Source: Lysinibacillus sp. FSL K6-0232 (GTDB lineage Bacteria > Bacillota > Bacilli > Bacillales_A > Planococcaceae). From it: a stretch of 64,000 nt of DNA. Made by a program: the position numbers and the translations under genes. How positions within the stretch are numbered: the stretch's first letter is position 1; the number at the start of each line of letters is the position of its first letter. The notes beneath the pieces are model-generated. The model ran no database searches, was not told where the DNA came from, and saw nothing but the letters and a program-made list of their open reading frames with translations. The stretch is taken from NCBI RefSeq assembly GCF_038008325.1, contig NZ_JBBOYW010000001.1, forward strand, positions 238,001 through 302,000. The letters run 5' to 3'. Positions 37,069-49,513 of the stretch are shown here, one piece after another.

Positions 37069-37998
37069 ATGACTTATCTTGGTATGATTTTTTTCCAAAT
37101 TGTTGCACCTATTTTAGTGCTACTTGTAGTAGGTGCTATACTACAAAAGAAATTTCGCTTTAATTTAAAAGCATTATCACAACTTATTACATATTGCTTT
37201 ATGCCTGCAGCTGTTTTTATTAATTTATATGAAACAAGTGTAGAGCTATCTGTGCTTGGAGAGGTTGCCCTATTTATTGTACTCTTTATAGGTAGTCAAA
37301 TGCTGCTTAGTCACTTTTTAGCAAAGGGATTAGGCTTAGCCAAAACAGAAACAGCTGTTTTTAAAAATAGTGTTGTACTCATTAACTCTGGTAATTATGG
37401 TATTCCTGTTGCCCAGATGATTTTTGCAACACAGCCAATTGGTGTAGCGATTCAGGTGATTCTTGTTATTTTTCAAAATATGACAACTTATACATACGGG
37501 TTATATAATTTAATTTCCTCCACTAAATCAGGTCTTACAATTATTAAAGACTTTTTTAAAATGCCGATTATTCACGCACTTATTATTGGTGTCGCAATGA
37601 ATTATTGGAATATTGGTATTCCACAGTTTATTAGAATTCCTATAGACCATGTAGCGGATGGCTTTATTGCGGTGGCGTTAATTACTTTAGGCGCACAGCT
37701 ATCACAGCTTGAAATGAAATCAATGTTTAATAAAACGGTTTTTATTAGTTGCTTTACACGCTTAATTATTGGGCCAGCTATAGCATTAACAGTTATTTTT
37801 CTATTGGGCTTGGACGGAGTTGTTGCACAATCTTTACTAATTGCTAGTGCTTTTCCAACATCCCGTAACAGCTCTAGTTTAGCATTAGAATATGATGTGG
37901 AATCAGAAACCGCTGCACAAACCGTATTATTTTCAACGATTGTTAGCTGTATAACGGTAACAGTTGTTATTTATCTGGCAGAAATATTGTTTGCATAG
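37069..37998 (+). CDS. AEC-family (auxin efflux carrier-like) permease
   Basis: A 309-residue membrane protein with about ten helices. The N-P half carries I-N-S-G-N-Y-G-I-P-V and the C-terminal half A-S-A-F-P-T-S-R-N-S-S, both typical of the AEC/membrane transport protein family, which includes malate and other organic-acid carriers. The substrate cannot be told. GGGGGAGGGAGCG precedes the ATG. It stands alone between the repeat array and the TPP riboswitch. Confidence 0.82.
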   Translation: MTYLGMIFFQIVAPILVLLVVGAILQKKFRFNLKALSQLITYCFMPAAVFINLYETSVELSVLGEVALFIVLFIGSQMLLSHFLAKGLGLAKTETAVFKNSVVLINSGNYGIPVAQMIFATQPIGVAIQVILVIFQNMTTYTYGLYNLISSTKSGLTIIKDFFKMPIIHALIIGVAMNYWNIGIPQFIRIPIDHVADGFIAVALITLGAQLSQLEMKSMFNKTVFISCFTRLIIGPAIALTVIFLLGLDGVVAQSLLIASAFPTSRNSSSLALEYDVESETAAQTVLFSTIVSCITVTVVIYLAEILFA

Positions 37999-38070
37999 CT
38001 AAAAGAAAAAATAAGCTTCCATCTCTAAGCAATATCTGCTACACTAGCATCAAACTAAATAGTATTAACT

Positions 38071-38164
38071 AGGGGAGTCTGATGAGTCAGGCTGAGAGGG
38101 AAACGCTTAGAGGTTTCTTGACCCTTTGGACCTGATCTGGCTCATACCAGCGTGGGAAAGTTAA
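38071..38164 (+). promoter_or_regulatory. TPP riboswitch (THI box)
   Basis: The conserved elements appear in order: GGGG before the first stem, CAGGCTGAGAGGG, GACCCTTTGGACCTGATCTGG, and ATACCAGCGTGGGAAAG. It senses thiamine pyrophosphate and, with the terminator at 38216, shuts off thiC. Confidence 0.95.
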
Positions 38165-38215
38165 GAAGCTATTGCATCATAGTATTATATGCAATCAATA
38201 GACCTTTACATTGAC

Positions 38216-38260
38216 AGCCGGATCCAAATGATTATTTTGGATTCGGCTTTTATTTATTTT
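38216..38260 (+). terminator. Riboswitch-controlled terminator before thiC
   Basis: GCCGGATCCAAA pairs with TTTTGGATTCGGC, followed by TTTTATTTATTTT; this is the expression platform of the TPP riboswitch. Confidence 0.85.
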
Positions 38261-38317
38261 GTTGGGGTGAGCTAGATTCGGTCCTTGTATCACAATATAT
38301 ATAAGGGAGAGAATTAG

Positions 38318-40099
<1,782 letters not shown>

Positions 40100-40107
40100 T
40101 GAAAGGG

Positions 40108-40145
40108 AGCTTGCGTCAACTTTGTTTGACACAAGCCTTTTTCAT
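40108..40145 (+). terminator. Terminator after thiC
   Basis: AGCTTGCGTCAA pairs with TTTGACACAAGC, followed by CTTTTT. Confidence 0.75.
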
Positions 40146-40146
40146 A

Positions 40147-40186
40147 TAAAAAAGCTCCATGTGAATATATTATTCACATGGAGTAA
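40147..40186 (-). terminator. Terminator of katA
   Basis: CTCCATGTGAATA and TATTCACATGGAG pair perfectly; the minus strand continues with a T-run. Confidence 0.85.
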
Positions 40187-40220
40187 AAGTTGGATTTGGA
40201 TATCAATAATAAGTGGAATT

Positions 40221-41726
40221 TTAAACGTTTGTTGTTTGCTGAACATATGGATTTGTAAGGTCCATACCATCTAATGAAAGACCCATTGCTTTTGCAACAC
40301 CTTCACCATATGCTGGGTCAGCTAAATAGCAGTGAAGAATATGACGGCGTTTAATAAATTCTTCAACAGAAGCCATATCATTCGCTGTATTTTCGAATAA
40401 ACGTTGTTGCTCTTCAGCAGTCATTAAACGGAATAGCTTGCCTGGCTGCTCAAAGTAGTTATTATCATCTTCACGGAAATCATGAATACCTGCATGACCA
40501 TCAATGCGTAATTCAGGTTCTTTATAGTCTAAGTTATGCTCCCATTCACCGTAGCTATTTGGCTCATAACCTAAAGTTGAACCAAGGTTGCCATCAAAAC
40601 GCATAGCGCCATCACGATGGAATGTACGGAATGGACATTTTGGTGCGTTAACAGGTAGCATATAGTGATTTACACCAAGACGGTAGCGTTGTGCATCAGC
40701 ATATGCAAAGATACGACCTTGTAGCATTTTATCTGGTGAGAAGCTAATACCAGGAATAATGTTAGATGGTGCAAATGCAGCTTGCTCTACCTCTGCAAAA
40801 TAGTTGTCTGGGTTTTTATTTAACTCAAACTCCCCTACAGGAATTAATGGGAAGTCTTTTTTATACCAAACCTTTGTTAAATCGAATGGGTTATATGGTA
40901 ATTCACGAGCTTGTTCCTCAGTCATTACCTGAATATACATTTTCCATTTAGGGAAATCACCTTTTTCGATAGCTTCATATAAATCACGTTGTGAAGACTC
41001 ACGATCTTGACCAATGATTTCATTAGCCTCAGCACCTGTTAGGTTTTTAATGCCTTGCTCTGTACGGAAATGGAATTTCACCCATACACGCTCGTTATCA
41101 GCATTAATAAAGCTATACGTATGAGAGCCAAAACCATGCATATTGCGATAACCAGCTGGAATACCACGATCAGACATAACGATTGTTACTTGATGAAGAG
41201 CCTCTGGTAATGAAGTCCAGAAATCCCAGTTAGAATTAGCATTTTTCATGTTTGTACGTGGGTCGCGCTTTACCACGTGGTTTAAATCTGTAAAGTGTAG
41301 TGGGTCACGGAAGAAGAATACAGGTGTATTGTTTCCTACTAAGTCCCAGTTACCTTCCTCTGTATAGAATTTAAGTGCAAAGCCGCGAATATCACGCTCA
41401 GCATCTGCAGCACCACGTTCACCAGCAACTGTAGAGAAGCGAGCGAACATTTCTGTTTTCTTACCAATCTCTGAGAATATTTTTGCCTTTGTATACTTTG
41501 TAATATCATGCGTTACAGTGAATGTACCGAATGCGCCAGAACCTTTTGCGTGCATGCGACGCTCAGGAATTACTTCACGGTTGAAGTTCGCTAACTTTTC
41601 AACCAACCATACATCTTGAAGTAAAAGAGGGCCACGTGGACCTGCTGACATAGAGTCATGGTTACTTACTACTGGAGCACCACCTGCTGTTGTAAAGCGA
41701 CGGCTGCGATCATTTGCGTTTGTCAT
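40221..41726 (-). CDS. katA: Haem catalase KatA
   Basis: A 501-residue monofunctional small-subunit catalase that splits hydrogen peroxide into water and oxygen. Catalytic H59 (E-R-R-M-H-A-K-G), the distal asparagine in V-G-N-N-T-P-V-F-F and the proximal haem ligand Y in [11 protein letters not shown] are present. A full catalase core and immune-responsive C-terminal segment are seen. AGGAGG lies seven bases before the ATG. A PerR-like box about 80 bases upstream suggests peroxide induction. It is monocistronic, convergent with thiC. Confidence 0.97.
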   Translation of the reverse strand: MTNANDRSRRFTTAGGAPVVSNHDSMSAGPRGPLLLQDVWLVEKLANFNREVIPERRMHAKGSGAFGTFTVTHDITKYTKAKIFSEIGKKTEMFARFSTVAGERGAADAERDIRGFALKFYTEEGNWDLVGNNTPVFFFRDPLHFTDLNHVVKRDPRTNMKNANSNWDFWTSLPEALHQVTIVMSDRGIPAGYRNMHGFGSHTYSFINADNERVWVKFHFRTEQGIKNLTGAEANEIIGQDRESSQRDLYEAIEKGDFPKWKMYIQVMTEEQARELPYNPFDLTKVWYKKDFPLIPVGEFELNKNPDNYFAEVEQAAFAPSNIIPGISFSPDKMLQGRIFAYADAQRYRLGVNHYMLPVNAPKCPFRTFHRDGAMRFDGNLGSTLGYEPNSYGEWEHNLDYKEPELRIDGHAGIHDFREDDNNYFEQPGKLFRLMTAEEQQRLFENTANDMASVEEFIKRRHILHCYLADPAYGEGVAKAMGLSLDGMDLTNPYVQQTTNV

Positions 41727-41807
41727 ATTAGTTTACCTCCTGAAAAAAATGTGAGTCAAACTCTTCGTATATAACTATAACAAATATAAACTAGAATTGC
41801 TAGTACA

Positions 41808-41822
41808 TTATAATAATTATCG
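41808..41822. promoter_or_regulatory. PerR-box-like site before katA
   Basis: TTATAATAATTATCG matches the known PerR consensus TTATAATNATTATAA at 13 of 15 positions and overlaps a TATAAT that can serve as a -10 on the katA strand. Confidence 0.6.
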
Positions 41823-42009
41823 TTAAAGAATTTATATATTTAAAGATAAAGTATAATTATATGTAGAGAACAGAAGCTTTATACATACATAGGTAAAGTC
41901 AAAACAAGCAGCGGCAATGGACATTGTTTTAATTCCTATATATAGTTTCTACCTTATTTAAGGCATTTTTAAACATCCTACTAAAAAGATTTATCTTGGT
42001 TCAGCAAAT

Positions 42010-42100
42010 TCTTTTTGTATCGAAAGTGAAGCGACAAATCTTTTTTGCGCGAAAGTGAAGTGTCAGATGCTTTATGTACCAAAAGCATTAGCGACAGGTA
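42010..42100. repeat. Degenerate ~30-bp tandem repeat, three units
   Basis: Three units: T-rich run, then CGAAAGTGAAGCGACA, CGAAAGTGAAGTGTCA and CAAAAGCATTAGCGACA. They sit in the katA-AraC gap, which otherwise holds only the PerR box and AT-rich sequence. Confidence 0.5.
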
Positions 42101-42184
42101 CAATTACACTAGGACGTAATTGATAAGTATTGCAAAATGATATTGAAAATAGAATAGACTAATTGAAAATTATTGAAAGCGCTA

Positions 42185-43642
42185 TTATTTCGTTTTACGA
42201 TAGCGATTAGGTGTAATCCCAACGTGCTGTTTAAATATTTTAATAAAATAATTGGGGTCATCAAAGCCATTTAATTGGGCAATTTCACTAATCGCAAAAT
42301 CTGTTTCGATAAGCATTTTTGTAGCATGCTGAATTCTTAGCTGTTGTAAATAACGCTTAAATGGTAAGCCCTGCTTCTTTGAAAAAATGGTACTTAAATA
42401 ATTAGGACTAATGCCAAGCTGCTGTGCAACATATGGTAGAGATAGCGTACTATTTTTAAATTGCTGGTCAATAATCTCTAACGCAAGCTCAACATAGTCT
42501 GCTCTTTTTTCCATACGAGCTTCACGTGCCAATTCAATTAAGCTTTGAGTAAAGGCAATAATGCCATTAAGAATTGTATACAATATAGGATGCTCAATAA
42601 TTAAATGAAAGAGCTGACGATAGTTTTGTTCCACAACTGCTTTTTCATGCAATTTATATTTCAGCATAAAGCGTCGAATTTGCGCCAAAACACTTGTAAG
42701 ATGGATGCGTAGGTCATCCTGCTCATAATAGACGCCCTCATTCGCCAAACGATATAAAAATGCTTTTACAGCTCCGATATTGCTATCCTCTAAGCTGCTT
42801 ATTAATAATTGCTGCTCCTCGGGCGTTAATAAAGGATCGAAAGGCTGTGCTTCAAATTGCTTGCTAGCATAAAAGATTTGCCCAAAGCCCTCGTAAAAGC
42901 TTTGATAGAGTGCACGTGTTGTTGAGATATACATATTTTTAATGGTTGTAGGTGTACCATCATAGATGCCTATATTTAAAGAGCTATTACTCATCACGTG
43001 CCACTCTTTCATTAATGTACGCATATCCTTTTCCACCATTTTGAGATTATTTGTTTGAAAAAGGCAGACAATTTTCTCTGATAATGGATAGCTTTTCATA
43101 TAAAAATGAATCGGTGTTTGTTGCAGCCAATTATAGAGCCTAGAAAAGGTGTCGGCATGTTCAGGCTCAATCATTGTAAAGATAATATCGGTTTCGATAG
43201 CATTAGGCGTATGATCTAAAAATAATTGATAGTAAAAGCTTTCGTTTGTAGTTTCTTGAATGTGCTCCATAAACTGTGGTGTGCGAAGTGAGATAGCTGT
43301 AAGCTGCTGCTTTAATACCTCTAAATCAATAGGCTTTACAAAAAGATGCGCTACTTGTAACTCAATTGCCTTTAATGCATTTTTAAATAACGGTTCAGCT
43401 GTCATAGCTAAAGTTGCAATAGATAGCTTTTGTACATCACGATAAAGAGCGGTTAAATGCTGACTTGACAATAAATCAATATTGACGAGAATGGCATCAG
43501 GCTTAAATTGCCGAATGCTTTGAGATACCTCTGAGGTAATTGTGCATATTTCAATAACAATATCGCCCGGAAAATATGTATGTAAAAACCATTTTATTCC
43601 TGCTAGCTCTGTAGAATCTTTGTCAAATAATAGCAGCCTCAT
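42185..43642 (-). CDS. AraC-family regulator with degenerate receiver domain
   Basis: A 485-residue protein of the YesN type: receiver (1-115), a long middle region (about 130-370), and a double helix-turn-helix AraC domain (about 385-485, I-S-P-N-Y-L-S-T-I-F-S and G-F-D-D-P-N-Y-F-I-K-I-F). The receiver keeps D7, D9 and K103, but the phospho-acceptor position is N54 (P-D-A-I-L-V-N-I-D), so normal phosphorylation is unlikely. AAGGAAAGG precedes ATG 43642; the upstream in-frame GTG overlaps it. It is divergent from hutH and could regulate the hut genes, although known Bacillus hut control uses HutP, which is not seen here. Confidence 0.82.
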   Translation of the reverse strand: MRLLLFDKDSTELAGIKWFLHTYFPGDIVIEICTITSEVSQSIRQFKPDAILVNIDLLSSQHLTALYRDVQKLSIATLAMTAEPLFKNALKAIELQVAHLFVKPIDLEVLKQQLTAISLRTPQFMEHIQETTNESFYYQLFLDHTPNAIETDIIFTMIEPEHADTFSRLYNWLQQTPIHFYMKSYPLSEKIVCLFQTNNLKMVEKDMRTLMKEWHVMSNSSLNIGIYDGTPTTIKNMYISTTRALYQSFYEGFGQIFYASKQFEAQPFDPLLTPEEQQLLISSLEDSNIGAVKAFLYRLANEGVYYEQDDLRIHLTSVLAQIRRFMLKYKLHEKAVVEQNYRQLFHLIIEHPILYTILNGIIAFTQSLIELAREARMEKRADYVELALEIIDQQFKNSTLSLPYVAQQLGISPNYLSTIFSKKQGLPFKRYLQQLRIQHATKMLIETDFAISEIAQLNGFDDPNYFIKIFKQHVGITPNRYRKTK

Positions 43643-43814
43643 GTTAATCACCTTTCCTTAAAATATTCTAGTTTTATATAAAAATACGATTATATTATTA
43701 AAAATAACATAAAAATCTGAAAAAAATCATATTTCCTCTTTTAAAATTCTCTATATTCCGAAAAAGGGAGTTAGTACAATGTAAATAGAGTAATTGATTA
43801 TTTTTAAATGCATG

Positions 43815-43828
43815 TGAAAGCGCTTAAT
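43815..43828. promoter_or_regulatory. cre-like site (CcpA) before hutH
   Basis: TGAAAGCGCTTAAT matches 12 of 14 positions of the catabolite-responsive element consensus and contains the palindromic core AAGCGCTT. It lies 43 bases before the hutH start, consistent with carbon catabolite repression. Confidence 0.55.
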
Positions 43829-43870
43829 AAAAATTTTTATATAGCCATATAAGAAACAGGGGGATGTCAT

Positions 43871-45385
43871 GTGAAGTCAATCATCGAGCTTGATGGCAAT
43901 ACATTAACAAGACAGCAAGTTGAACAAATCGTAAAGGGAGATGCAACGGTTGCACTTTCTGCGGAGAGCGTAGCACGTATTCGCTTAAGCAGAGAGCGTA
44001 TTGAAAAACGTTTAGCAGAAGGACAAACGATTTATGGTGTTAATACAGGCTTTGGCAAGCTAAGCAATATCAAAATTGACGATGAGGATATCGAGCTTCT
44101 ACAGTTAAATTTATTACGCTCAGATGCAACGGGTGTTGGTGAGCCGTTTCCAACAGATGTTGTGCGGGCGATGATGGTATTACGTGCGAATGCTTTAGCA
44201 AGAGGATTTTCAGGTATATGTGAGGACACGGTACAGCTATTAATAGCTTGTATTAATAAAGGAGTCCATCCTATTGTGCCTTCACAAGGTTCAGTTGGGG
44301 CGAGTGGCGATTTAGCGCCATTATCACATTTAGCCTTAGTGCTAGTAGGGGAAGGTAAGGCAGAGTTTAGCGGGCAGGTGATGATGGGCAGTGAAGCATT
44401 GCAGCAGGCAGGACTTTCGCCTGTTCGACTTCAGGCTAAGGAAGGCTTGGCACTTGTAAATGGAACACAAGCAATGACTGGTATTGGTGTACTAACGGTA
44501 AATGAAGCTGAGCGCATTGGACTTGCTGCGGATATGGCGGCTAGTTTAACGCTTGAAGCATTAAAAGGAATTACATCGGCATTTGATCCAGCACTTTTAG
44601 CGGTAAGACCACACCCAGAATTAGAGCTTGTTGGTGGTCGTATTCGCAAGTGGCTTGAGGGCAGTAAGCGTGTCACAAAACAAGGAGAAATTCGTATGCA
44701 AGATGCGTATTCACTGCGCTGTATTCCGCAAGTACATGGAGCCTCTTGGCAATCATTTTTCTATGCAGAAGGTCGTGTACAAACAGAAATGAATGCGACA
44801 ACGGATAATCCCATTGTTTTAGAAAATGGCGAGGTGCTATCAGGTGGGCATTTCCATGGTCAGCCAATTGCTTTAGCAATGGACTTTTTAAAAGTTGGTG
44901 TTAGTGAATGGGCAAATATTTCAGAGCGCCGTACAGAACGCATGGTCAATCCGCAATTAAATGAAGGATTACCACCATTCTTAGCAACAAATCCTGGCAT
45001 TGAATGTGGGCTTATGATTGCGCAGTATACAGCAGCGTCCATTGTGTCAGAAAATAAAGTGCTGGCACATCCATCTAGTGTTGATTCAATTCCTACATCT
45101 GGTAACCAAGAGGATCACGTTAGTATGGGCACAACTTCGGCTCGTCAAGTACGACAAATTGTTCATAATGCGGCTCGTGTTATAGCAATTGAGATGATTT
45201 GTGCGTCACAGGCAATTTATTTAGATAAGGCAGAAGAGCAACTAGCTCCAGCAACACGCCAATATTTAGAGAAGGTACGTGAACACTGTCCACCATTATT
45301 AGCAGATCAACCAATCGGTGATGAGATTGAAGCACTAGCGAAATATTTATTAGAGAGCAATGATTTAGTGACATTATCCAAATAA
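43871..45385 (+). CDS. hutH: Histidine ammonia-lyase HutH
   Basis: A 504-residue enzyme converting L-histidine to urocanate and ammonia, the first step of histidine degradation. The self-processing A144-S145-G146 triad ([14 protein letters not shown]) forms the MIO electrophile. The [10 protein letters not shown] motif and the E-N-K-V-L[12 protein letters not shown] region are intact. It starts with GTG after GGGGG. First gene of hutH-hutU-hutI. Confidence 0.97.
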   Translation: MKSIIELDGNTLTRQQVEQIVKGDATVALSAESVARIRLSRERIEKRLAEGQTIYGVNTGFGKLSNIKIDDEDIELLQLNLLRSDATGVGEPFPTDVVRAMMVLRANALARGFSGICEDTVQLLIACINKGVHPIVPSQGSVGASGDLAPLSHLALVLVGEGKAEFSGQVMMGSEALQQAGLSPVRLQAKEGLALVNGTQAMTGIGVLTVNEAERIGLAADMAASLTLEALKGITSAFDPALLAVRPHPELELVGGRIRKWLEGSKRVTKQGEIRMQDAYSLRCIPQVHGASWQSFFYAEGRVQTEMNATTDNPIVLENGEVLSGGHFHGQPIALAMDFLKVGVSEWANISERRTERMVNPQLNEGLPPFLATNPGIECGLMIAQYTAASIVSENKVLAHPSSVDSIPTSGNQEDHVSMGTTSARQVRQIVHNAARVIAIEMICASQAIYLDKAEEQLAPATRQYLEKVREHCPPLLADQPIGDEIEALAKYLLESNDLVTLSK

Positions 45386-45404
45386 TATTAAAGGGGATGG
45401 GCGT

Positions 45405-47075
45405 ATGAAAACAACAACAAATATTCGTGCACCAAGGGGAAATACATTAACATGCAAGGGCTGGACACAGGAAGCGGCACTGCGTATGCTGATGAACAAT
45501 TTAGACCCTGAGGTGGCAGAAAATCCAGATGAGCTAATTGTTTATGGAGGTATTGGTAAGGCTGCGCGCAATTGGGAATGCTATGAGCAAATCATTACCT
45601 CGTTAAAGGAATTAGAAAATGATGAAACATTGCTTGTTCAATCAGGAAAGCCTGTAGCAGTATTCCGTACACATGAGCATGCGCCACGTGTATTAATTGC
45701 TAATTCAAACCTAGTACCAGCATGGGCAAACTGGGAGCATTTCTATGAATTAGAGGATAGAGATTTAATGATGTATGGACAAATGACTGCGGGTAGCTGG
45801 ATTTATATTGGTGCTCAAGGCATTTTGCAGGGCACATATTTATCATTTGTAGAAGCAGGAAAGAAAGTATTTGGCACAGCGGATTTACGTGGTAAATTCA
45901 TCCTTACAGGTGGTATGGGTGGTATGAGTGGTGCACAGCCTTTAGCCGGAAAAATGGCAGGCGCTGTCATTCTAGTTGTTGAAGTAGAACGTGCACGTAT
46001 TGAACGTAAAATTAAAGAAGGTTACTGTGATTACATCGTGGAAACGGTGGACGAAGCGATTGCATTAGTGAATAAATTACGTGACCAAAAAGAACCAGCC
46101 TCAATTGGGCTTGTTGGCAACTGCGCAGACGTTAATCGTGAGCTGCTAAATCGCGGCATTATTCCAGACTTTGTAACAGATCAAACATCTGCGCATGACC
46201 CGATTAATGGCTATGTACCAAATGGTATGACCTTTGAAGAAGCATTGGAACTCCGTAAAACAGATGTAAAAACATATGAGCGTAGAGCAAAGGAAACAAT
46301 GGCAGAGCATGTTCGTACAATGCTGGAATTCCAAGCAGCTGGTGCAGAGGTATTTGATTATGGGAATAATATTCGTGCCTATGCTAAGGAGATGGGTGTG
46401 ACAAATGCCTTTGATTTCCCTGGCTTTGTACCAGCATATATTCGTCCATTATTCTGTGAAGGAAAGGGACCGTTCCGTTGGGCAGCACTGTCAGGCAACC
46501 CAGAGGATATTTATAAAACAGATGCACTTGCGAAAGAAATGTTTGCTGAAGATGAGGGTCTTGTGAATTGGATTAATATGGCACAAAAAATGGTGAAATG
46601 GCAAGGGTTACCTGCACGTATTTGCTGGCTAGGCTATGGAGATCGCCATCGCTTTGCCTTAAAAGTGAATGAAATGGTGGCAAATGGTGAATTATCAGCG
46701 CCAATTGTTTTTGGTCGTGATCATTTAGATTCAGGTTCAGTTGCGTCGCCAAACCGTGAAACAGAAGGAATGTTGGATGGTTCGGATGCAGTATCAGATT
46801 GGCCAATTTTAAATGCACTTGTCAATACAGCGAGCGGTGCAAGCTGGGTAAGTGTACATCATGGTGGCGGTGTTGGCATGGGGTATTCACAGCATGCAGG
46901 TCAAGTATTAGTAGCAGATGGCTCAGCGCTTGCTGCAGAGAAAATTGCCCGTGTATTAGTATCAGACCCAGGTATGGGTGTGGCTCGTCACGCTGATGCA
47001 GGCTACGATATTGCCATTCAAACAGCAAAGAACAAAGGTGTGCATATACCAATGTTAAAGGATGATGTAAAGTGA
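45405..47075 (+). CDS. hutU: Urocanate hydratase HutU
   Basis: A 556-residue NAD-dependent hydratase turning urocanate into imidazolone propionate. It has the characteristic N-terminal R-A-P-R-G, the NAD-binding [11 protein letters not shown] and the cysteine in [10 protein letters not shown]. It begins 19 bases after hutH and overlaps hutI by four bases, so all three genes are one operon. Confidence 0.97.
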   Translation: MKTTTNIRAPRGNTLTCKGWTQEAALRMLMNNLDPEVAENPDELIVYGGIGKAARNWECYEQIITSLKELENDETLLVQSGKPVAVFRTHEHAPRVLIANSNLVPAWANWEHFYELEDRDLMMYGQMTAGSWIYIGAQGILQGTYLSFVEAGKKVFGTADLRGKFILTGGMGGMSGAQPLAGKMAGAVILVVEVERARIERKIKEGYCDYIVETVDEAIALVNKLRDQKEPASIGLVGNCADVNRELLNRGIIPDFVTDQTSAHDPINGYVPNGMTFEEALELRKTDVKTYERRAKETMAEHVRTMLEFQAAGAEVFDYGNNIRAYAKEMGVTNAFDFPGFVPAYIRPLFCEGKGPFRWAALSGNPEDIYKTDALAKEMFAEDEGLVNWINMAQKMVKWQGLPARICWLGYGDRHRFALKVNEMVANGELSAPIVFGRDHLDSGSVASPNRETEGMLDGSDAVSDWPILNALVNTASGASWVSVHHGGGVGMGYSQHAGQVLVADGSALAAEKIARVLVSDPGMGVARHADAGYDIAIQTAKNKGVHIPMLKDDVK

Positions 47076-48343
47076 CCATTTTAATCAAGGATGCCAATGA
47101 AGTCATTACGCTAAAAAGCCATGTACAAGGACCCCGAACAAAGGAGCAGATGCGAGAGCTTGCAGTTGTTGAAAATGGCAGTGTACTTGTTGAAGGCGAT
47201 AAAATTGTAGCTGTTGGGTCATTTGAGCAGTTAGCTATAGATTTTCCTGATTTGACGAAAAAAGCAACTATTATTGATGCCTCTGGGAAAATTGTTATGC
47301 CAGGCCTAGTCGATTGTCATACGCATTTAGTGCATGGTGGCACACGCGAGGAAGAGTTTAATATGCGACTCAACGGTGCTACCTACATGGATATTATGAA
47401 TGCGGGTGGCGGTATTCATGCGACAACAAAGCGTACAAGAGAAACAAGCTTTGAAGCATTATATGAAAAAACAATGCAGCATTTAGATGTATTTTTAAAG
47501 CATGGTGTGACAACAGTTGAGGCAAAATCAGGCTACGGCTTAGATTGGAAAACTGAAAAGAAGCAGCTAGAGGTAGCAAAAAAACTCCAAGAAACACATA
47601 GCGTTGATGTTGTTAGCACCTTTATGGGCGCACATGCAGTTCCACGTGACTATAAGGGTCGTGAGGATGACTTTGTTGATATTGTTATTCGAGAAATGCT
47701 ACCGAAAGTGGCGGAGCTAGGCTTAGCTGAATTTAATGATGTATTTTGTGAGAAAGGCGTCTTTACCCCAGAGCAATCACGGCGTATTTTAGAGGCTGGG
47801 AAAGCACTTGGCTTAACACCGAAAATTCATGCGGATGAAATCGAGCCATATAAAGGCGCAGAGCTTGCGGCAGAGGTAGGGGCTATTTCGGCAGAGCATC
47901 TATTAGTAGCTTCTGATGAAGGCATTCAAAAAATGGCTGAAGCGGGCACAATTGCCGTTTTATTGCCAGGGACAGCATTTTTCCTACGTGCACCGTTTGC
48001 AAGAGGGCGTTTAATGATTGATGAAGGTATACCTGTAGCCATTTCAACAGACTTTAATCCAGGCTCATCGCCAACAATGAGTTTGCCGTTTATTATGAAT
48101 TTAGCCTGTATGCATATGGGCATGACCTTAGAGGAGGTATTAGCTGCCACAACGATTAATGCAGCCTATGCGATTAATCGGGGGGCACAAATAGGCTCCC
48201 TTGAAGCAGATAAGCAGGCGGACGTTATTCTGTTAGACGTTGCTAACTATAAGCAATTACAATATTTCTACGGCATGAATCATACAAATACGGTCATTAA
48301 AAATGGTCGCATTGTTGTGCAAAATGGCATTCTATTAGAATAG
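47072..48343 (+). CDS. hutI: Imidazolonepropionase HutI
   Basis: A 423-residue amidohydrolase opening the imidazolone ring to N-formimino-L-glutamate. Metal ligands lie in [10 protein letters not shown], in M-G-A-H-A-V-P, in I-H-A-D-E and in the later [10 protein letters not shown] motif. It starts with GTG overlapping the hutU stop. No hutG (formiminoglutamase) follows; the next gene is a GntR regulator after a terminator, so the last step must be encoded elsewhere. Confidence 0.96.
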   Translation: MTILIKDANEVITLKSHVQGPRTKEQMRELAVVENGSVLVEGDKIVAVGSFEQLAIDFPDLTKKATIIDASGKIVMPGLVDCHTHLVHGGTREEEFNMRLNGATYMDIMNAGGGIHATTKRTRETSFEALYEKTMQHLDVFLKHGVTTVEAKSGYGLDWKTEKKQLEVAKKLQETHSVDVVSTFMGAHAVPRDYKGREDDFVDIVIREMLPKVAELGLAEFNDVFCEKGVFTPEQSRRILEAGKALGLTPKIHADEIEPYKGAELAAEVGAISAEHLLVASDEGIQKMAEAGTIAVLLPGTAFFLRAPFARGRLMIDEGIPVAISTDFNPGSSPTMSLPFIMNLACMHMGMTLEEVLAATTINAAYAINRGAQIGSLEADKQADVILLDVANYKQLQYFYGMNHTNTVIKNGRIVVQNGILLE

Positions 48344-48409
48344 GAGCAGTGAAAAAGTGAGAAGTTGCTCAATTCAGTATATAGTTGTTGACGAATAAAT
48401 TGATAATTT

Positions 48410-48445
48410 TCTCCCTCCATTGTTGACGAATGGGGGGATTTTATA
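48410..48445 (+). terminator. Terminator after hutI
   Basis: TCCCTCCATT pairs with AATGGGGGGA, followed by TTTTATATATTTTT. Confidence 0.75.
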
Positions 48446-48559
48446 TATTTTTGGTGATTGAAATCAAAAAATAATTATAATGGGGTTATATACTCTAAAT
48501 AAATTAAGGCTATTTAGAGAAAATGTCTTCATATATTTTAAGAAAAAGTTATAGTAAAA

Positions 48560-48576
48560 TGAATACTTAGTATTAT
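48560..48576. promoter_or_regulatory. Candidate GntR operator, copy 1
   Basis: TGAATACTTAGTATTAT matches ATAATACT-N-AGTATTAT at 15 of 17 positions. It lies 58 bases before the GntR gene, suggesting autoregulation. A further half-site GTATTAT is near 48606. Confidence 0.6.
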
Positions 48577-48634
48577 AAGTGTTTGTAAAAATAATGAATT
48601 ATAGGGTATTATATTCTAAAAAGAAGTGGGGTAG

Positions 48635-49351
48635 ATGATTATTCAAACGAAACCAGCCTATCAAAAAATTTATGAAACAATTAAAGAAAAAATCGTGGAA
48701 GGCACATATTTAGTGGGCGATATTTTACCTTCTGAGGCTGAACTGGAGAAAATGTTCAACGTCAGCCGCACACCTGTAAGGAACGCCTTGAAGCAGCTTG
48801 AAAATGATAAGCTTATTCATAGAGTGCAAGGGAAAGGTTCTTTTGTAAGCAACCAACAGCCAAAACAAACATGGACGAGCATGTCGGGCTTTAGAAATCA
48901 TTATTCGAATGATTGGGAGAAGATATCTGTTAAAACAATTGAAGTGAAAAGGGTGACTAATCCACATTTTGCTAAGCTATTAAAACTAGAGGAAAATACA
49001 GAGCTCATCTATTTAAAAAGAATTCGCTATTTAAACAATCAGCCCATGTTTTTCTTGGAGCACTATATTCGCCCTGTACTTTCCACGGATATCTATCGTG
49101 ATAATGCAACGATTTCCTCAGTGCAACAGTTGCTGAAAGAGAAAATGAATGTAGATATTGTTGAGGTAGAGGATGAAATCGAGGCTGTTATTGCGACACC
49201 ATATATAGCAGGCGCTCTGCAAATTTCCGATACGGCAGCTGTATTAAAAGGAACAAGAATATCTTATGCAAAAAATAAAGAGCCTATGGACTTAAATATA
49301 TTCTATATAAATACAGATAACTGGAAATATTACTCTTATTTTAAGTTCTAA
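48635..49351 (+). CDS. GntR-family regulator, HutC/UTRA type
   Basis: A 238-residue repressor-type protein. A winged helix (about 5-72; L-P-S-E-A-E-L-E-K-M-F-N-V-S-R-T-P-V-R-N-A-L) is followed by a UTRA ligand domain (about 95-235). UTRA domains bind small molecules related to the controlled pathway. The same palindrome occurs before this gene, before the ABC transporter and before the enzyme operon at 53036, so this protein is the likely local regulator of all three. Its ligand may be the transported amino acid or a breakdown product. Confidence 0.88.
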   Translation: MIIQTKPAYQKIYETIKEKIVEGTYLVGDILPSEAELEKMFNVSRTPVRNALKQLENDKLIHRVQGKGSFVSNQQPKQTWTSMSGFRNHYSNDWEKISVKTIEVKRVTNPHFAKLLKLEENTELIYLKRIRYLNNQPMFFLEHYIRPVLSTDIYRDNATISSVQQLLKEKMNVDIVEVEDEIEAVIATPYIAGALQISDTAAVLKGTRISYAKNKEPMDLNIFYINTDNWKYYSYFKF

Positions 49352-49407
49352 TAGACTGATTAGCCAATGAAACTATGTGAATTGGCAAAATAAGCATGGG
49401 ATTTAAT

Positions 49408-49424
49408 ATAATACTTAGTATTAT
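49408..49424. promoter_or_regulatory. Candidate GntR operator, copy 2 (perfect)
   Basis: ATAATACTTAGTATTAT is a perfect 17-bp palindrome with a central base, just upstream of the -35 box of the transporter promoter. A half-site AGTATTAT lies inside the promoter spacer. Confidence 0.65.
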
Positions 49425-49430
49425 AAGATG

Positions 49431-49459
49431 TTGACATTCTTAGTATTATATTTTAATAT
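49431..49459 (+). promoter_or_regulatory. Promoter of the amino-acid ABC transporter
   Basis: TTGACA, 17 bases, then TAATAT, 54 bases before the binding-protein start. Confidence 0.6.
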
Positions 49460-49513
49460 CTAACTATTCGGTATTATCAGAATTAAATGAAAATGATCAA
49501 AGGGGATGAGAAA

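Noticed and set aside
46822-47106. 94-codon minus-strand frame rich in histidine and leucine
   Set aside because: Shadow of hutU and the start of hutI; composition is produced by the coding strand.
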